From positions 1-51,320 of the forward strand of contig JADGJT010000146.1 in NCBI GenBank assembly GCA_027604005.1: DNA of 51,320 nt, in the 5' to 3' direction. Numbering within the stretch: position 1 is the first letter of the stretch; the number at the start of each line of letters is the position of its first letter. This document shows, one piece after another, positions 1 through 10,442 of this stretch. The notes under the pieces were generated by a model that saw nothing but the letters and a program-made list of their open reading frames with translations, searched no databases and was not told the origin of the DNA. The stretch comes from Dinochytrium kinnereticum. Taxonomy: Eukaryota > Chytridiomycota > Chytridiomycetes > Chytridiales > Chytridiaceae. The translations under genes and the position numbers were made by a program.

Positions 1-1
1 T

Positions 2-153
2 CATCGTGCTTTTCTCATTACGATAGCTTGGATGCGGAAGAGGAAATACCCGGAGCTTACGATTGAGAACTTCCGGGCATGCATGAGTACTAACCTCTTT
101 ATCCTTGTTGTATTATTCATTTTATATGTCTAGCAAAAGCAGTTCTATTATAG
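2..153 (+). CDS. 3' end of an unidentified gene (partial, cut by left edge)
   Basis: An open frame runs from the left edge and reads ...AWMRKRKYPELTIENFRACM. It meets a GT donor at 87-88, and a 47-nt intron closes with TAG at 131-133. The last exon (134-153) adds TKAVLL and then stops at TAG. Intron length and splice sites match the better-supported genes in the window, which is the main reason for calling it. Without the intron the same frame runs hydrophobic and stops at 131. I do not recognise the protein. It could also be chance. Confidence 0.35.
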
Positions 154-732
154 CCCCCAAAAAATCACCTAATGAACTTTCACAGCGAGAGCAAATGCTC
201 TTGGTCGGGAAAGCACACCCACTTACCAGTCAGTGGTTATAAAGAGTTCTTTCGGAGTACTTTTTATTGATTTTAGCTGAAAGCTTACCTCTTCTTCCAC
301 TTGATCCATTTGCTTTTGTAGCCGAGAGTCTTCCTCCCCTTACGTACCTTATGGCATCTACAAAGTCCCCAGCCTAAACTTTTTGCTGTGACCTACAACA
401 TTCCTTGTACCTTACTGATGCACTGCGCCCATATCATTTCTCCCTTTACACAACTCCACTCTCAGCCAAACCAATCATCTTTGCAAGGTATCCAGATGCT
501 TCGTTTGTCTTGGTGAACGCGTTCACTATGGGAAGAATCACTTAGGGTTGGTACTTGAGTTTTCCCATACCTTTGAACCTCAACAACTTCAATTGCGACC
601 TTTCCTACCTTCTGCACCGAGTGCTCTTTTCGGTTTCGGCTGCAGCCATAAGATTATCAACGCGTGTGCATAGGACTCGCAATCTGTTTTTCAGAGTTAC
701 AAAGTGGTTTGTTGATTTTGCCTTTTTTTAAG
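154..732. other. Intergenic stretch upstream of uS3m
   Basis: I see no convincing coding exon here on either strand. The region is pyrimidine-rich toward its right half, as expected for the promoter and 5' leader of the gene starting at 733. No repeat or RNA gene is recognisable. Confidence 0.5.
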
Positions 733-1585
733 ATGTCAAGAACAAACGAACGATACATCCGCTTCATCACGGACATGGCCAAGCTAAGCACCAAGATGCC
801 CAGGGTAAGAAGCTTACATTTTGAATCCGACCAAGAAAAGCCAGGCTATTCTTACCCAATAAATCTCTACAATTCTACTTCAGATCAAACCTCCAAAACT
901 CCTAAACTACCACCTCCTCATACGATCTCCCTTCCCCCAAACCCGGCCAGGATCCGCCGAAAAGCATGCAATCTCCATGTCAGACATTAAGCGCAGGACC
1001 GATTTCTACTATGCCGCCATCAACGCTTCAAGGCCGCTGAAGCCTTTGGCGGATTTAGAGACGGACCTTGCATGGACGGATGAAGGGAATGACGCTCAGG
1101 ATGATGTCTTTGCCACTGCTGATTTGGAAGAGGAGGGATCGAAGCGTACGGAATCCGTTAAGGAGGAGGCGGCGGTGGTTGAAGCGTTACTGGCAGAGAT
1201 GAACGTTGAGGATTCATCGCCAGTTCCATCACCCACATCATCACCATCATCACATTTAATCCCGGACGTCATCCCCCCCACCTCTACCTCTGTAGCTATA
1301 CCCACCCGCACTTTAGTAGACGATATCCCTCTCCCTCGGTCAATCATGAGGCACGTTATCTCCCCATCGCCATTGCTGGCCACCCATTCTCCGGTTGGAA
1401 AGGTCACCGGATTCAGGATTGAGGTTAATGGAAGGAGGGGTACTCGTGCGATGCGGCAGGTCATGCATTACGGGAAGCTCGCTACGAAGGATAGTTACAA
1501 TTCCCATGTGGATTATGGCAGGGCTTCGTATTATAACAAGAAGGGATCAACAGGTGTGAGGATATGGGTGGGGTATGGGCGGTGA
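733..1585 (+). CDS. Mitochondrial small-subunit ribosomal protein uS3m, nuclear-encoded, C-terminal domain only
   Basis: Model: exons 733-804 and 884-1585, phase 0, 257 aa. The donor is AGG|GTAAGA and the acceptor TTCAG|ATC. The last 60 residues match the ribosomal S3 C-terminal domain: KVTGFRIEVNGRRGTR corresponds to the bacterial GIKVEVSGRLGG stretch, and HVDYGRASYYNKKGSTGVRI to the DIDY...GVIGVKVW strand. Residues 1-90 are basic and could include a mitochondrial targeting signal. Residues 90-180 are acidic, then Ser/Pro-rich, and look disordered. The N-terminal KH domain of bacterial S3 is absent. Many fungi keep rps3 in mitochondrial DNA; here a spliceosomal intron shows a nuclear gene. 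The S3 C-terminal match is strong. The mitochondrial role is inferred from the bacterial/mitochondrial-type sequence and the unusual N-terminus. An AATAAA at 1727-1732 suits its 3' end. Confidence 0.72.
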
Positions 1586-1967
1586 GGGGAGAGGACTGGT
1601 TGTCCGTCTTCTCTTTCAGGCGTTTGCTGGGAATGCCTCTGTACGTTTTTGTTTGTAATGAATCCCCGGAAGATCATCTGCCTTCGTGATAATGCTTCAC
1701 TTCCTTATTTGGTCACTGAAAACTCCAATAAATATCAAAAGGAAAATATTCCCTATCCTCTACATTAAGACTGGCCATTGAGGCCCCATAATTTCTGCGG
1801 AACAATGAGTTGATATTCTTAAACAAGAGCTATGTGTAGAAAGGGTATAAATCAAGTTACAAAGGAAGTGTGAAAACCAGAAGAAATAAAAAGGCTCTAA
1901 ATATACTAAGGCTAATAATGTAAAGTCGTGAAAGAGAGTGAACGAGATTAGCGGTAACATCCCGTCG
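1586..1967. other. Convergent 3' region between uS3m and PIG-O
   Basis: The two flanking genes point toward each other. The only signal I see is AATAAA at 1727-1732, a likely poly(A) signal for uS3m about 140 nt past its stop. No gene or repeat is visible. Confidence 0.5.
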
Positions 1968-4900
1968 TCAAATCATCCCCTTCTTCTCCATCATGTCCAA
2001 AAACTCCCTGTACTTAATCCAAGGCAGCCACAATCCCACCCCAACACCCAACACCCCCACTATATCCACAATCACCACCAACACATCCGCAAAAATAAAC
2101 TTTGGTGCAAAGATCTTCCAAACCATCAAATGCCTTCTAAAGTGCCCACAAAATGCCGTCGCCATCATCCCCATCGCACTCGTACCAATAACCTGCCAGA
2201 GAATCGTAAACGTCAATTCTCTCACCGTGCGTTCTTGAGTCGGTCCGACAACAGGGCGTCGCCAGAGAGGTAGGAGAGGGCTGGATAGTAGAGCGAGGAG
2301 GGGCCCACCAAAGGTGTTGAGAGCAACCATAACAGGAGAAATGTACCAATTAACGGAGGTTAATCCGACAAAGGCTAGGTCCCATTGGATAGAGGAGATT
2401 GTGGCTTGATGGCCAGTTGCGAAAAAGGCACGGTGACCAACGAGGCTAAGAACTGAACCGTGGAGCATAAGTAAGCTGAGATCGTACCATCCACTAGGAA
2501 CCGGCGCCGTCGTGTTTGCTACAGGAGCAGTTGTAGGGACCTCCGATATCGCTTCCGGAACACCCTTAAGAGATGCTCGAATCTTGGCAGTAATCTTCGC
2601 CCTCGCAACTTCCTCAGTGTTGCCCTCTCCCTCCCCAACCTCCGCCCGGACAGCATCCTCCCGCCAAACCGCAATAATCTCCACCAAGCAAAGAATCTGC
2701 ATCATCTCAACCCCAAGCATTACGCCTCCCATAGGTTTTTGAAACATAACTAGCACCATATAAACAATCGCCACGAACACCATATAAGCCGCTCCCACCG
2801 CGTTTCTCACTCCTGACAATCGATATCGAACTGACCCAGTCTTCCCGTCACCCCCAGGAATCGGGGTGATCTCTTTCTTAAGGCCAATACAGACAGGATC
2901 AGAACCCCACACGTACAAACACATCAGACTCATAGACAAAAATCCGAGCTTCGCTAGCCAGAGCTTCAAGAAAGCAAGTCGTCCCCCCCAAACAGCCCCG
3001 GCAGCCGCAAAAAGATGATGACCTTCGAAGGTATCCAAAGCCCAATAAACTGCCGAAATGCTCAATCCTATCGGGACACAATAATCAATCAAAAAGGCCC
3101 CAGTAGAGTTCAGATTTTCCGTCCCTCTTAACGAGGCCCTCAAGCTCCCAATTACGACGGGAACTAACACCAGCAGCCCTAAAACACTATGGGGGCTCGC
3201 AACGCTCGAGTTAGGGATGAAATGGAATGTCGGATAACACATGATCGATTGCAAGGTTTCTTCACGGCATATGGTAGAAGATTGGCTGAATCGGGTCAGG
3301 ATCATAAAAAGAATAGAATGCATTAGGAGAGAACCTCGTGCTTCGTTATTTCTGGCAGAGAGGGAAGAGGAGAGTGTAAAGAGGCCAAAAAATTGGAGGA
3401 GGTAGGCGGTAACAGATTCTTCATGTATAGTAAAGCTATTTGACGCTGGGATAACCATATGAAGGACCAGGAGGAGAACAGCGATGAACATGTTGGCGGC
3501 CGTTCCAGGAATCGCAAGAGTTATGGCAGGTACCGGTCGATGAATTGGTAGATCTCTTTTCCAAACACGACAAGCCAAGGCAAATTCAACAAATGATGCT
3601 ACAAGGTAAGCTAGCATCGCAGTCATGGCCCCACCAAATGCGACCTCATGCTGCTTCGACAACACTGAATCTTCCCCACTTGAAGCTAGGGCTCCAATTA
3701 CCCATTTAACGGTCCCTGTAAAAACCCCTACCGCAGCACCCCCAACTAACCCACCCAAAAACGCTACATGGGACACTCGAAACTCATTCAAAAAACCTCC
3801 CCGCAGCGATAATAAATCTTTAACGCTCAACCAATCAAGCAAAGCAAACACAATAGCGCATAGCACAGATAAAGCTAGCACGCTCACTCCCATCACGATG
3901 AGGGGAACATCGAAACGCGCCCAGATCCTACGTGCAGCGACGAGGGCTTTCCGCATAAAAACAACATATTTGAAGTACGTGTCCCAAGCCTTCTCAATTT
4001 CCTCCTCACTAAATCGAGCCGTCTTTCCGGCTTTCCTCGCTGCAACACCAGACAAGAATGTGTAGGTCTTTTCAGCCTCCCCAAAGAGTTTTCCAAATTC
4101 AGTTATATCAAAATCCGCAGAAGCTCTCTGCTGGCTGTAATCCTTCAAGTACCGAAATATCTGTCTCGCGTTGACCCTTGTAGCATCCAATAACCGCGCA
4201 ACAGACTTCGAAACGTCATCTCTGTTATCTTCCTTCCCCTCATTACTAGGCACGAGAAAAAGCTCGGGAATTATAGTCCCAAGGTTGCCAAAAGGAATCG
4301 GCAAACCAATTAACAACGCTAAAGTCGGCACAAAATCAATCTGTGGCATAGTCCTCCACCCCTGTAAATAAGCATACGGTTCCCCACCTTCAAAGGAAAC
4401 TTCCTCAATCCTCCCCATCACCTCCTTTAACTGCCTAGCAGCCGACGCTTTCTTCTTCCCATCATCAACATCTACCAGCCTCCTCCCGCCACTATAAACA
4501 AACAACGCAGCATTCACCTCATTCTCACTATCACCCCCATGATCACCTTTAGGATCCATCCCATGATCACCAATCACAAGTGCAACGGTATCTTCGTCAA
4601 GCATACTGAAAGTTTTTTCGAGCCAGGTGTTAACTTGAGTGAGTTTTGAGGCCATAGGAAGGGTATAGGGGCCAAAAGTGTGGCCAACGTGGTCAACGCC
4701 GAGGAAATGAGCTACGAGAAGGTCCCAGTGTTTTTCTTTCTTTGAAAGAGCTGGGAAAAGGTGCTCGATGCAGCCGTTGTCGACTGTGTGGAGGTCCTAT
4801 ATTAGAGAGAGGGTAAAAAAAATGTAAACACCAAAAAAGATACAAATCGTTGCTTTAGAGAAATAGAGTATGCAAGGGTTGAGTATGTGTAATGCATAAA

Positions 4901-5744
4901 AAAAAAACAATCACGAACGGCCAAATGTAAAGTAGAGCAGATAAGCTTTTGAAGCGACAGCATTGAGTCTTTAAATCCTCACCTGAACATTGAAAGAAGG
5001 ATAAGGATAGCTTTCATTCATCTGCGTAGGATACAACCCCACCCAAGTATCATCTCCCATAAAAACAATCCTTCCTCCCCGTCCAACGATCTGCTCCAAA
5101 ATATTGTCCTCTCCAATAACAGCCCCCCCGAAGTTACTCCCAGCATCCACAAAAGTCGGCAAAGTCCCCGTCGTCAACGCCTTCAATCTCTGCAAAGTCG
5201 TTGTTGGAGCATCAGCTCGAACTCTCACCAAAAGGCTTCTATCTGGTTGATCTCTCAACAGGTTTCGCATTACAGGAAGCTTGTTGAGGTAATGTGGAAT
5301 GGGCTCGCCAGAGCTTTCGATGGTTTCATTGAAGGCTGTGAAGTCAAATCTTAAGGCGTCTATAACTATCAGAACGGCGCGTTTGAATCTCTGCTCAGTC
5401 CAGCACCCATCACCAACCCGAGGCAATAACGGTGCAACCCCACCACTTTCACCCAACGCATCATCCAAAGCCCCAGTTCCACATTGATTAACAGTGTCCA
5501 ACTCCAATCTTGACAGCAAGAAACCGCTGGCGAACAAATAAATTCCAACCACATGCGTCAAGAGGATAAAGACGAGCACAATGGAGAGCCGCGGAATGAA
5601 CCAATTCGATATGGTAAGGTTTTTGAGAATGACTGCTGTTGCTCCACCAGTTGCTTCGACCGTATTAGAGCTGTGGGTGGTGGAAGATTTTGCGGCCTTC
5701 AGCTCGTTCACGGCCTTTTGGGTGCGCATCTTGCGCTGGAACAT
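1968..5744 (-). CDS. GPI13: GPI ethanolamine phosphate transferase 3 (PIG-O / Gpi13)
   Basis: Model: exons 4983-5744 and 1968-4796, 1196 aa, near the usual length. The enzyme adds ethanolamine phosphate to the third mannose of the GPI anchor in the ER, which links the anchor to protein. Residues 45-70 form a signal-anchor helix. The lumenal alkaline-phosphatase-like domain shows the metal and nucleophile motifs: VLIVIDALRFDF, TTTLQRLKALTTGTLPTF, DLHTVDNG, HFLGVDHVGHTFGP and VIGDHGMDPKGDHGGD. The C-terminal half holds many transmembrane helices. The single intron interrupts FNVQ|DLHTVDNG exactly at a conserved segment, which confirms the splice. Only two exons is low for this window. The 266 bp between its start and the DHCR7 stop carry nothing evident. 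Confidence 0.96.
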
Positions 5745-6010
5745 GTTGGGGAACGCGGGTTTGTGCCCCTTTTGTCACAAAACTGGATACGTTTGTTTTT
5801 TGAAAAGGTGAAAACTTCAAATTTCGTGAATCTTCAGGGACTTCGGACGGCTTTAAACAAAAACGCAACGAAATGAATAAACACCAATCTTTATTAAACG
5901 ATAAAAAGGCGACTAAAAGACATCTCATCGACAATAAACAATACCTAATCACTTAAAGTTTAGAAGGCAATACGAAAAAGCGTTGGCACAAGAAGAAATG
6001 GCCATTATCT

Positions 6011-8213
6011 TTAGAAGATGTACGGAAGGAGCTGTAGAAGAAATTTTCGATTTAGAGGATAAAAGCATGGCTAAAGACAGAAAGAAGAAGAAAAAAAAAG
6101 AATGCAAGGAAAGAGGCGCAGGGTAAAAATACCTTGTAAGGAACAGCCTTGCAGTACTGGTCCCAGAACTTCCCATACTTTCCACGGCACCTAGCATCAT
6201 CCCTGGCAATCCTGTGGACCAACAAGATTGTCATATAGATAATGTAGAAGTAAGGCAGCAAGTACCCAAAGCCACAAGTCATGCACATGGCGAGAGAGAT
6301 AAGCAAGTCTCCAACATAGTTGAAATGCCTGGAAACTCCCCAGAATCCAGAAGTAAGCAAGAGAGATCGGTGAATCTTCCCATCGCTAGTCTCAAATTCC
6401 GTACGGATGACCTTGGCAGGGCGACCCCAGATGTTGCATTTGCCGTCGGTGCGGCGAACAATGTCTTTCTGGTTGTTGACAGCGCGGAAGATGTAATAGC
6501 CGAGGAGACCGACGCCAAGGACAAGGGAGAAGAAGGGCCAGCTGAGGTCGAGGGGGTGGCGGACGAGGAAGTGAGACTGGAGGGTGTACATCCAGGGAAG
6601 CCAGACGGAGTCTCCCCAGGCAAGATCTGGTAATTCAAAAGAAGTAAATTAGAGGAGGTGACAAAAACAGGAGGGAGAAAGAGAGGAAAGTGGAAATTAG
6701 CTTACAGAAACCAAAGTGGTCATGGCAAATATCTAGAAGAAAAGTGAGAGGATATTTCGGCGTCAGTTACATAGGCTAAAGAGCAAGAAAAAGCATCAAC
6801 AGCAAAAGTCAATAGCTCACCGATGGTCCTCAGATACCAATCCTCATGCTTAAAGAAGTCCAAAACATAAACCGCATGCAAAAAGTTGAGCAACAGCATT
6901 GAGTTGGTAACATATCCAATCTCACGATACTGTGCCGCCGCAAAACTCGCGTTAATCAGAGTCCAAGCAACAATCCCAGGTCGACCGTTATGGAAGAGCT
7001 TAAAATCAAAGAGTTTTCCAAGCCTAGGGTTGAATTCAATTCCCATGAACATGTCGTAGATGACCGAACCAGAAAACTTGCGGTCAGCGGCATGGGAAGG
7101 GAAGAGGTGCGCTTTGACGTAGGAGAAGAGGGTAAGGAAGTAGCCGTAGGCGTTGGCAGCGATCAGGAGAGCTCCCCAGTGGTCATGAACGAGGGCGGCG
7201 TCGAAGAGACCGAGACCAATGGAGGCGCCGAAGTAGAGGATGTGGGTGACAAACCAAGCGAGCAGCCCGTTGACCTTATTGAAGTATGGAACATCAGAAT
7301 GCAGTGGAAAGAGTAATAAGTCAGAATGCACTAAGAAGGTAGATTCAACAAAGAGTGAAAAGCGTGTAAGGAGGAGTGGTGCTTACAATGTACTCGAGAG
7401 TGTGTCCAGCAGGGGTGGTCTGCCCGTAACCAATGGGCCCTGGCAGGAAGGAGAATAGAGCAGCCTGGAACAGCAGCCATCCAAAGTACAACATAAAGCC
7501 CTCTAGCAGCAAACAGATTGTCAGCAAAAGAATTGTCGGACATGAAAAGAAATTCGCTGATTGGCTGCATCCTCCAAGCATGCCATGGCACCACTTCAAT
7601 CCCTCGATCCAAAACCTACACTTCACCCCCTCAAGCGTAACTTAAGATGAAGAGACTCACCAGGAGTGGGCGTGGGAAGGAACGACAAGAACCAGCTGGA
7701 CAGAACCTGCGAGCTGAGCTGCCCTTGAGCTGCCAGATCAATAAGGGGGGCGACAGGCGCAATCAGATCGCACTTAAACGTGTCGCAGGCCCTCCAGAAG
7801 TAGATGACGAGAAGGGGGCAAAGCGCCATAATCATGAACGACGTGAAGATAGTCATGAATCCAATGTCTGTGATTTTAAGAACCATTGAAAACGGCCCAT
7901 ACAATGTAATCAAAGAACAGAGGATCAGTTAAAGCCATGGATGTGTGCCAATGTAAGCAAATTGGATGAAAAACATGGCAAGGAGTTTAGAAAGCATCAA
8001 CTCCTTTCAGCCAACACACAGCTTCATGCATGCGTAAAAAACAACGAGCCAACCAGAATGTCAAGAGCAAAGCAATACCCCACCTCTCGCACGGCCCCAA
8101 GTCTTCCCTTTCTGGTAATCAGCCTTCTTCTCAGAATCAATCTTGGCGGCCTTGGTCTCATTAGCGAGGCTCTTTGCCGAGTCCGTTCGTCTTCTGATTT
8201 CTGCATCGGCCAT
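6011..8213 (-). CDS. DHCR7: 7-dehydrocholesterol reductase (sterol delta-7 reductase)
   Basis: Model: exons 8084-8213, 7661-7867, 7387-7502, 6821-7274, 6706-6732, 6133-6626 and 6011-6031; 482 aa against about 475 in animals. It reduces the C7-C8 double bond of 7-dehydrosterols in the ER with NADPH. The match to animal DHCR7 is close throughout: [105 protein letters not shown], and the end AVPYKLLPYIF. These patterns separate it from the sister enzymes ERG24 (C14) and ERG4 (C24). Several hydrophobic segments fit a polytopic ER protein. The 27-nt exon at 6706-6732 encodes the DICHDHFGF region and joins in frame. Dikarya keep this bond to make ergosterol, so the gene implies a cholesterol-type end product. 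Confidence 0.95.
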
Positions 8214-8659
8214 GGCTGGAGATCTCAAAGAAAATATTCGAAAGTTTTTTTGGTTTTTTGTGCAAACATTTATATACTTTACTGTGAACAATAAACATGG
8301 GCCCATGCACATGCAAAACGGTGGCAAGGTTTGAGATTATTGGTGTGAGATTGCATGGATGCGGGGCTGCGAATATGAAATCAATAAATGGAAGGAAGCG
8401 AATATGAATGCATATCCTCGCTATCTCAAATTGAATTCATAAGGCAATGCACTAGAGACCTGCGTTAAGGCCGTGTATCAATAGCATATCATATATTTAT
8501 CTTTCCTGTGTATGAGTTGCCAGCTTCTCCCTTCCGATAAGCTCCTCTGTCCCTTAGTAATGGCCATCGTCCGTATCACTGAGATTGTCCGTCCAGCACC
8601 TTGCTTGCTTCTCTTCACCTACCCTTTTTTTTTTTCAACCTCAACCTCCAATTCCTCAC
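8214..8659. promoter_or_regulatory. Divergent upstream region of DHCR7 and the MscL gene
   Basis: This stretch separates two divergent start codons and must hold both promoters. I see no clear TATA box or known fungal sterol-response element. The part before the MscL gene (8625-8660) is strongly pyrimidine-rich, like many fungal core promoters. No coding exon is supported. Confidence 0.4.
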
Positions 8660-9376
8660 ATGCCCCCCTCCAGCGAGAGAATGCCCCTCCTCAACCGTGA
8701 ATCCGTCGCCGTCAGGGGCTGGATCAATGACTTCAAGGTACTTCCCCCATTCATTCCTCAATGCTCCATTCGCGCTCCATAACCATTTCCAGGCCTTTGT
8801 CAGCAAAGGCAATGTGGTCGACATGGCCATCGGTATCATCGTTGGAGGTGCATTCGGCGCCATCGTCTCCTCGGCAGTCGACGACCTTCTGTCTCCGTTT
8901 ATTTCCCTGTTTGTAGGGTCTCAGCTTCAAAACGCTTTCTTCCTTCTCAAGGGCCCCAATGAGGATCTTTGCAAAGAGAAAAAGAATCCGTGTACCTACT
9001 TCCCGACTCCCGCTGTCGCAAATGAGTGTAAGTTTAAAATCTTAAAAGGGAACATCTCTTGCCTTCACTAACTCCTGTTTAAAAAGTTGGTGCCATCACC
9101 ATCAACTACGGACGTTTCGTTCAACTCACCGTCAACTTCTTCATTGTCGCTCTCCTTCTCTTCACCCTCATCCGTACTTTTACCAACATTCGTGAGCGTC
9201 TGAAGAAGCAGGAAGAGCATGAACAGCTCGTGAAAGATGCGGCTCCTCAGGCTACTCCTTCCACCGAACGTACCTGCCCTCATTGCTGTCAAAAGGTTCC
9301 ATCGGCGGCTTCAAAGTGCATGTATTGTACCTCGGCTTTGTCGCCAGTCCCGGATTTTGGGGTTGAGGTCAACTGA
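8660..9376 (+). CDS. mscL: Large-conductance mechanosensitive channel MscL with C-terminal zinc ribbon
   Basis: Model: exons 8660-8737, 8793-9027 and 9087-9376; 200 aa against about 136 in bacteria. MscL opens under membrane tension to release solutes after osmotic downshock. TM1 and pore: [20 protein letters not shown], matching the bacterial GNVVDLAVGVIIGAAFG pattern. A loop of about 50 residues with KKNPCTYFP follows, then TM2 ([19 protein letters not shown]) and a charged helix ([14 protein letters not shown]). The tail carries two Cys pairs, CPHC...CMYC, a likely zinc ribbon; similar tails occur on some bacterial MscLs. Two spliceosomal introns rule out bacterial contamination. A second in-frame ATG lies at 8681, so the true start may be seven codons later. 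In a wall-less zoospore living in fresh water an osmotic valve makes sense; that role and the membrane it sits in are inference. Confidence 0.93.
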
Positions 9377-9875
9377 GAAATGATCGTTTCTCGTCTTTGC
9401 AGTCTCGCTGATTCTTCTGTTCTTATTCCACATTTTATGTGCGGCTTTATGTTCCCTCTCGCTGCTTTATTCTATGGGTTTACTTTCCTTTAGTTTATCC
9501 TGTCAAGTTGACCTCTACGATACCGCTGTGACTTTATCTTTACTATCAATCATCTTTCTATTTAGTCGCAGCTTTTAGCGCGCACAATTCAAGTTCTCTG
9601 GGGAGGTGGCGAACCCTTTCTACTAAGTTTGATCAATGGGCCACCGATTATGTTTCATCTATTCAGAATAAAATCTCGAATGCCACCACTTGGCGTCTAT
9701 TCCCCTTTTCTTCCTGTCACCACTTTTCAGCAGCTCAGACAGCAGAAGTCGATGATGATGATAATGTGTTCAACAGGGTATATTAGAGAGCACCGCTTCA
9801 AAAAAGGAAAGACAGTCATGCAAATGTCTTGCTGCATCCCCATCTTAAGGTCATCGAACTAAAACCGAAGACGCT
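9377..9875. other. Convergent 3' region between MscL and the small membrane-protein gene
   Basis: About 500 bp with no supported gene. Short open frames here have no protein-like pattern. It should hold the 3' UTRs of both neighbours. The left part is T-rich. Confidence 0.45.
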
Positions 9876-10257
9876 TCAGTTCTTTACATCAGGCTTCACC
9901 ACAGCCCCCTCCTCAATCATCTTCCTCGTAACCTGTTCCTTCCCCAGCACAACTGGGACCGGTTCCAAAAAAGAGAAAATGAATAAGAGACCCCTTTGTT
10001 TCCGGATAATAATAATAATAATAAAAAGCAAAAAACTTTAAAGGCAATGCTATCACTCACGCCGCTGAAAAAGGCCATATGATGAGAAGATGATGAGTGG
10101 GACGGATACGATGATGACGGTCCAGCTAGTGTTGTTTTGAGTTAGGGACGATGAGATGAATTTTCGGGGAAGATAGGATCGATGTGGGAATAGATGCATG
10201 CATGACTGTTTACCTCCGGATCCGGTCTTTGGCCACCAGTTTCATAAACAGACTCAT
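9876..10257 (-). CDS. Small single-pass membrane protein, unassigned
   Basis: Model: exons 10214-10257, 10061-10125 and 9876-9952; 61 aa. Every boundary has GT-AG sites and the phases (2, then 1) fit. The protein is a short basic N-terminus (MSLFMKLVAKDRIR), one hydrophobic helix (SWTVIIVSVPLIIFSSYGLF), and a charged tail (GKEQVTRKMIEEGAVVKPDV). This layout resembles small inner-mitochondrial-membrane assembly factors such as SMIM20/MITRAC7, whose tail also has a KEQ...GI..EDV pattern, but the match is too weak to assign. A possible 5' UTR intron ends just upstream of the start. The gene is easy to miss because no exon is longer than 77 nt. Confidence 0.5.
10006..10025. repeat. (AAT)n microsatellite inside an intron
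   Basis: About six AAT units followed by an A-run. It lies in the second intron of the small membrane-protein gene on the opposite strand. Confidence 0.85.
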
Positions 10258-10442
10258 TGGTTGCAACTGAAAAATGAAGGTGTTTGACAAGTGATTACAT
10301 TCTTTCAGAAGAAGAACAAAAATTACAAAGTCTCTTTGAAAACGATACCGTCACGTCATGTATTGACATTAACTTTACATATAACAATAGAGACTCAGCC
10401 CTCCCAACCCCATCGCCAAACCAAGCTCCCATTCCCCAGAAC

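Noticed and set aside
5553..5876. Plus-strand frames opposite the PIG-O N-terminus
   Set aside because: They lie antisense to a confidently identified exon and its upstream region.
6011..8213. Sterol C14 reductase (ERG24) or C24(28) reductase (ERG4)
   Set aside because: The [30 protein letters not shown] and [13 protein letters not shown] stretches follow DHCR7, not the sister enzymes.
8660..9376. MscL as bacterial contamination in the assembly
   Set aside because: Two spliceosomal introns with conserved protein restored by splicing, and eukaryotic genes on both sides.
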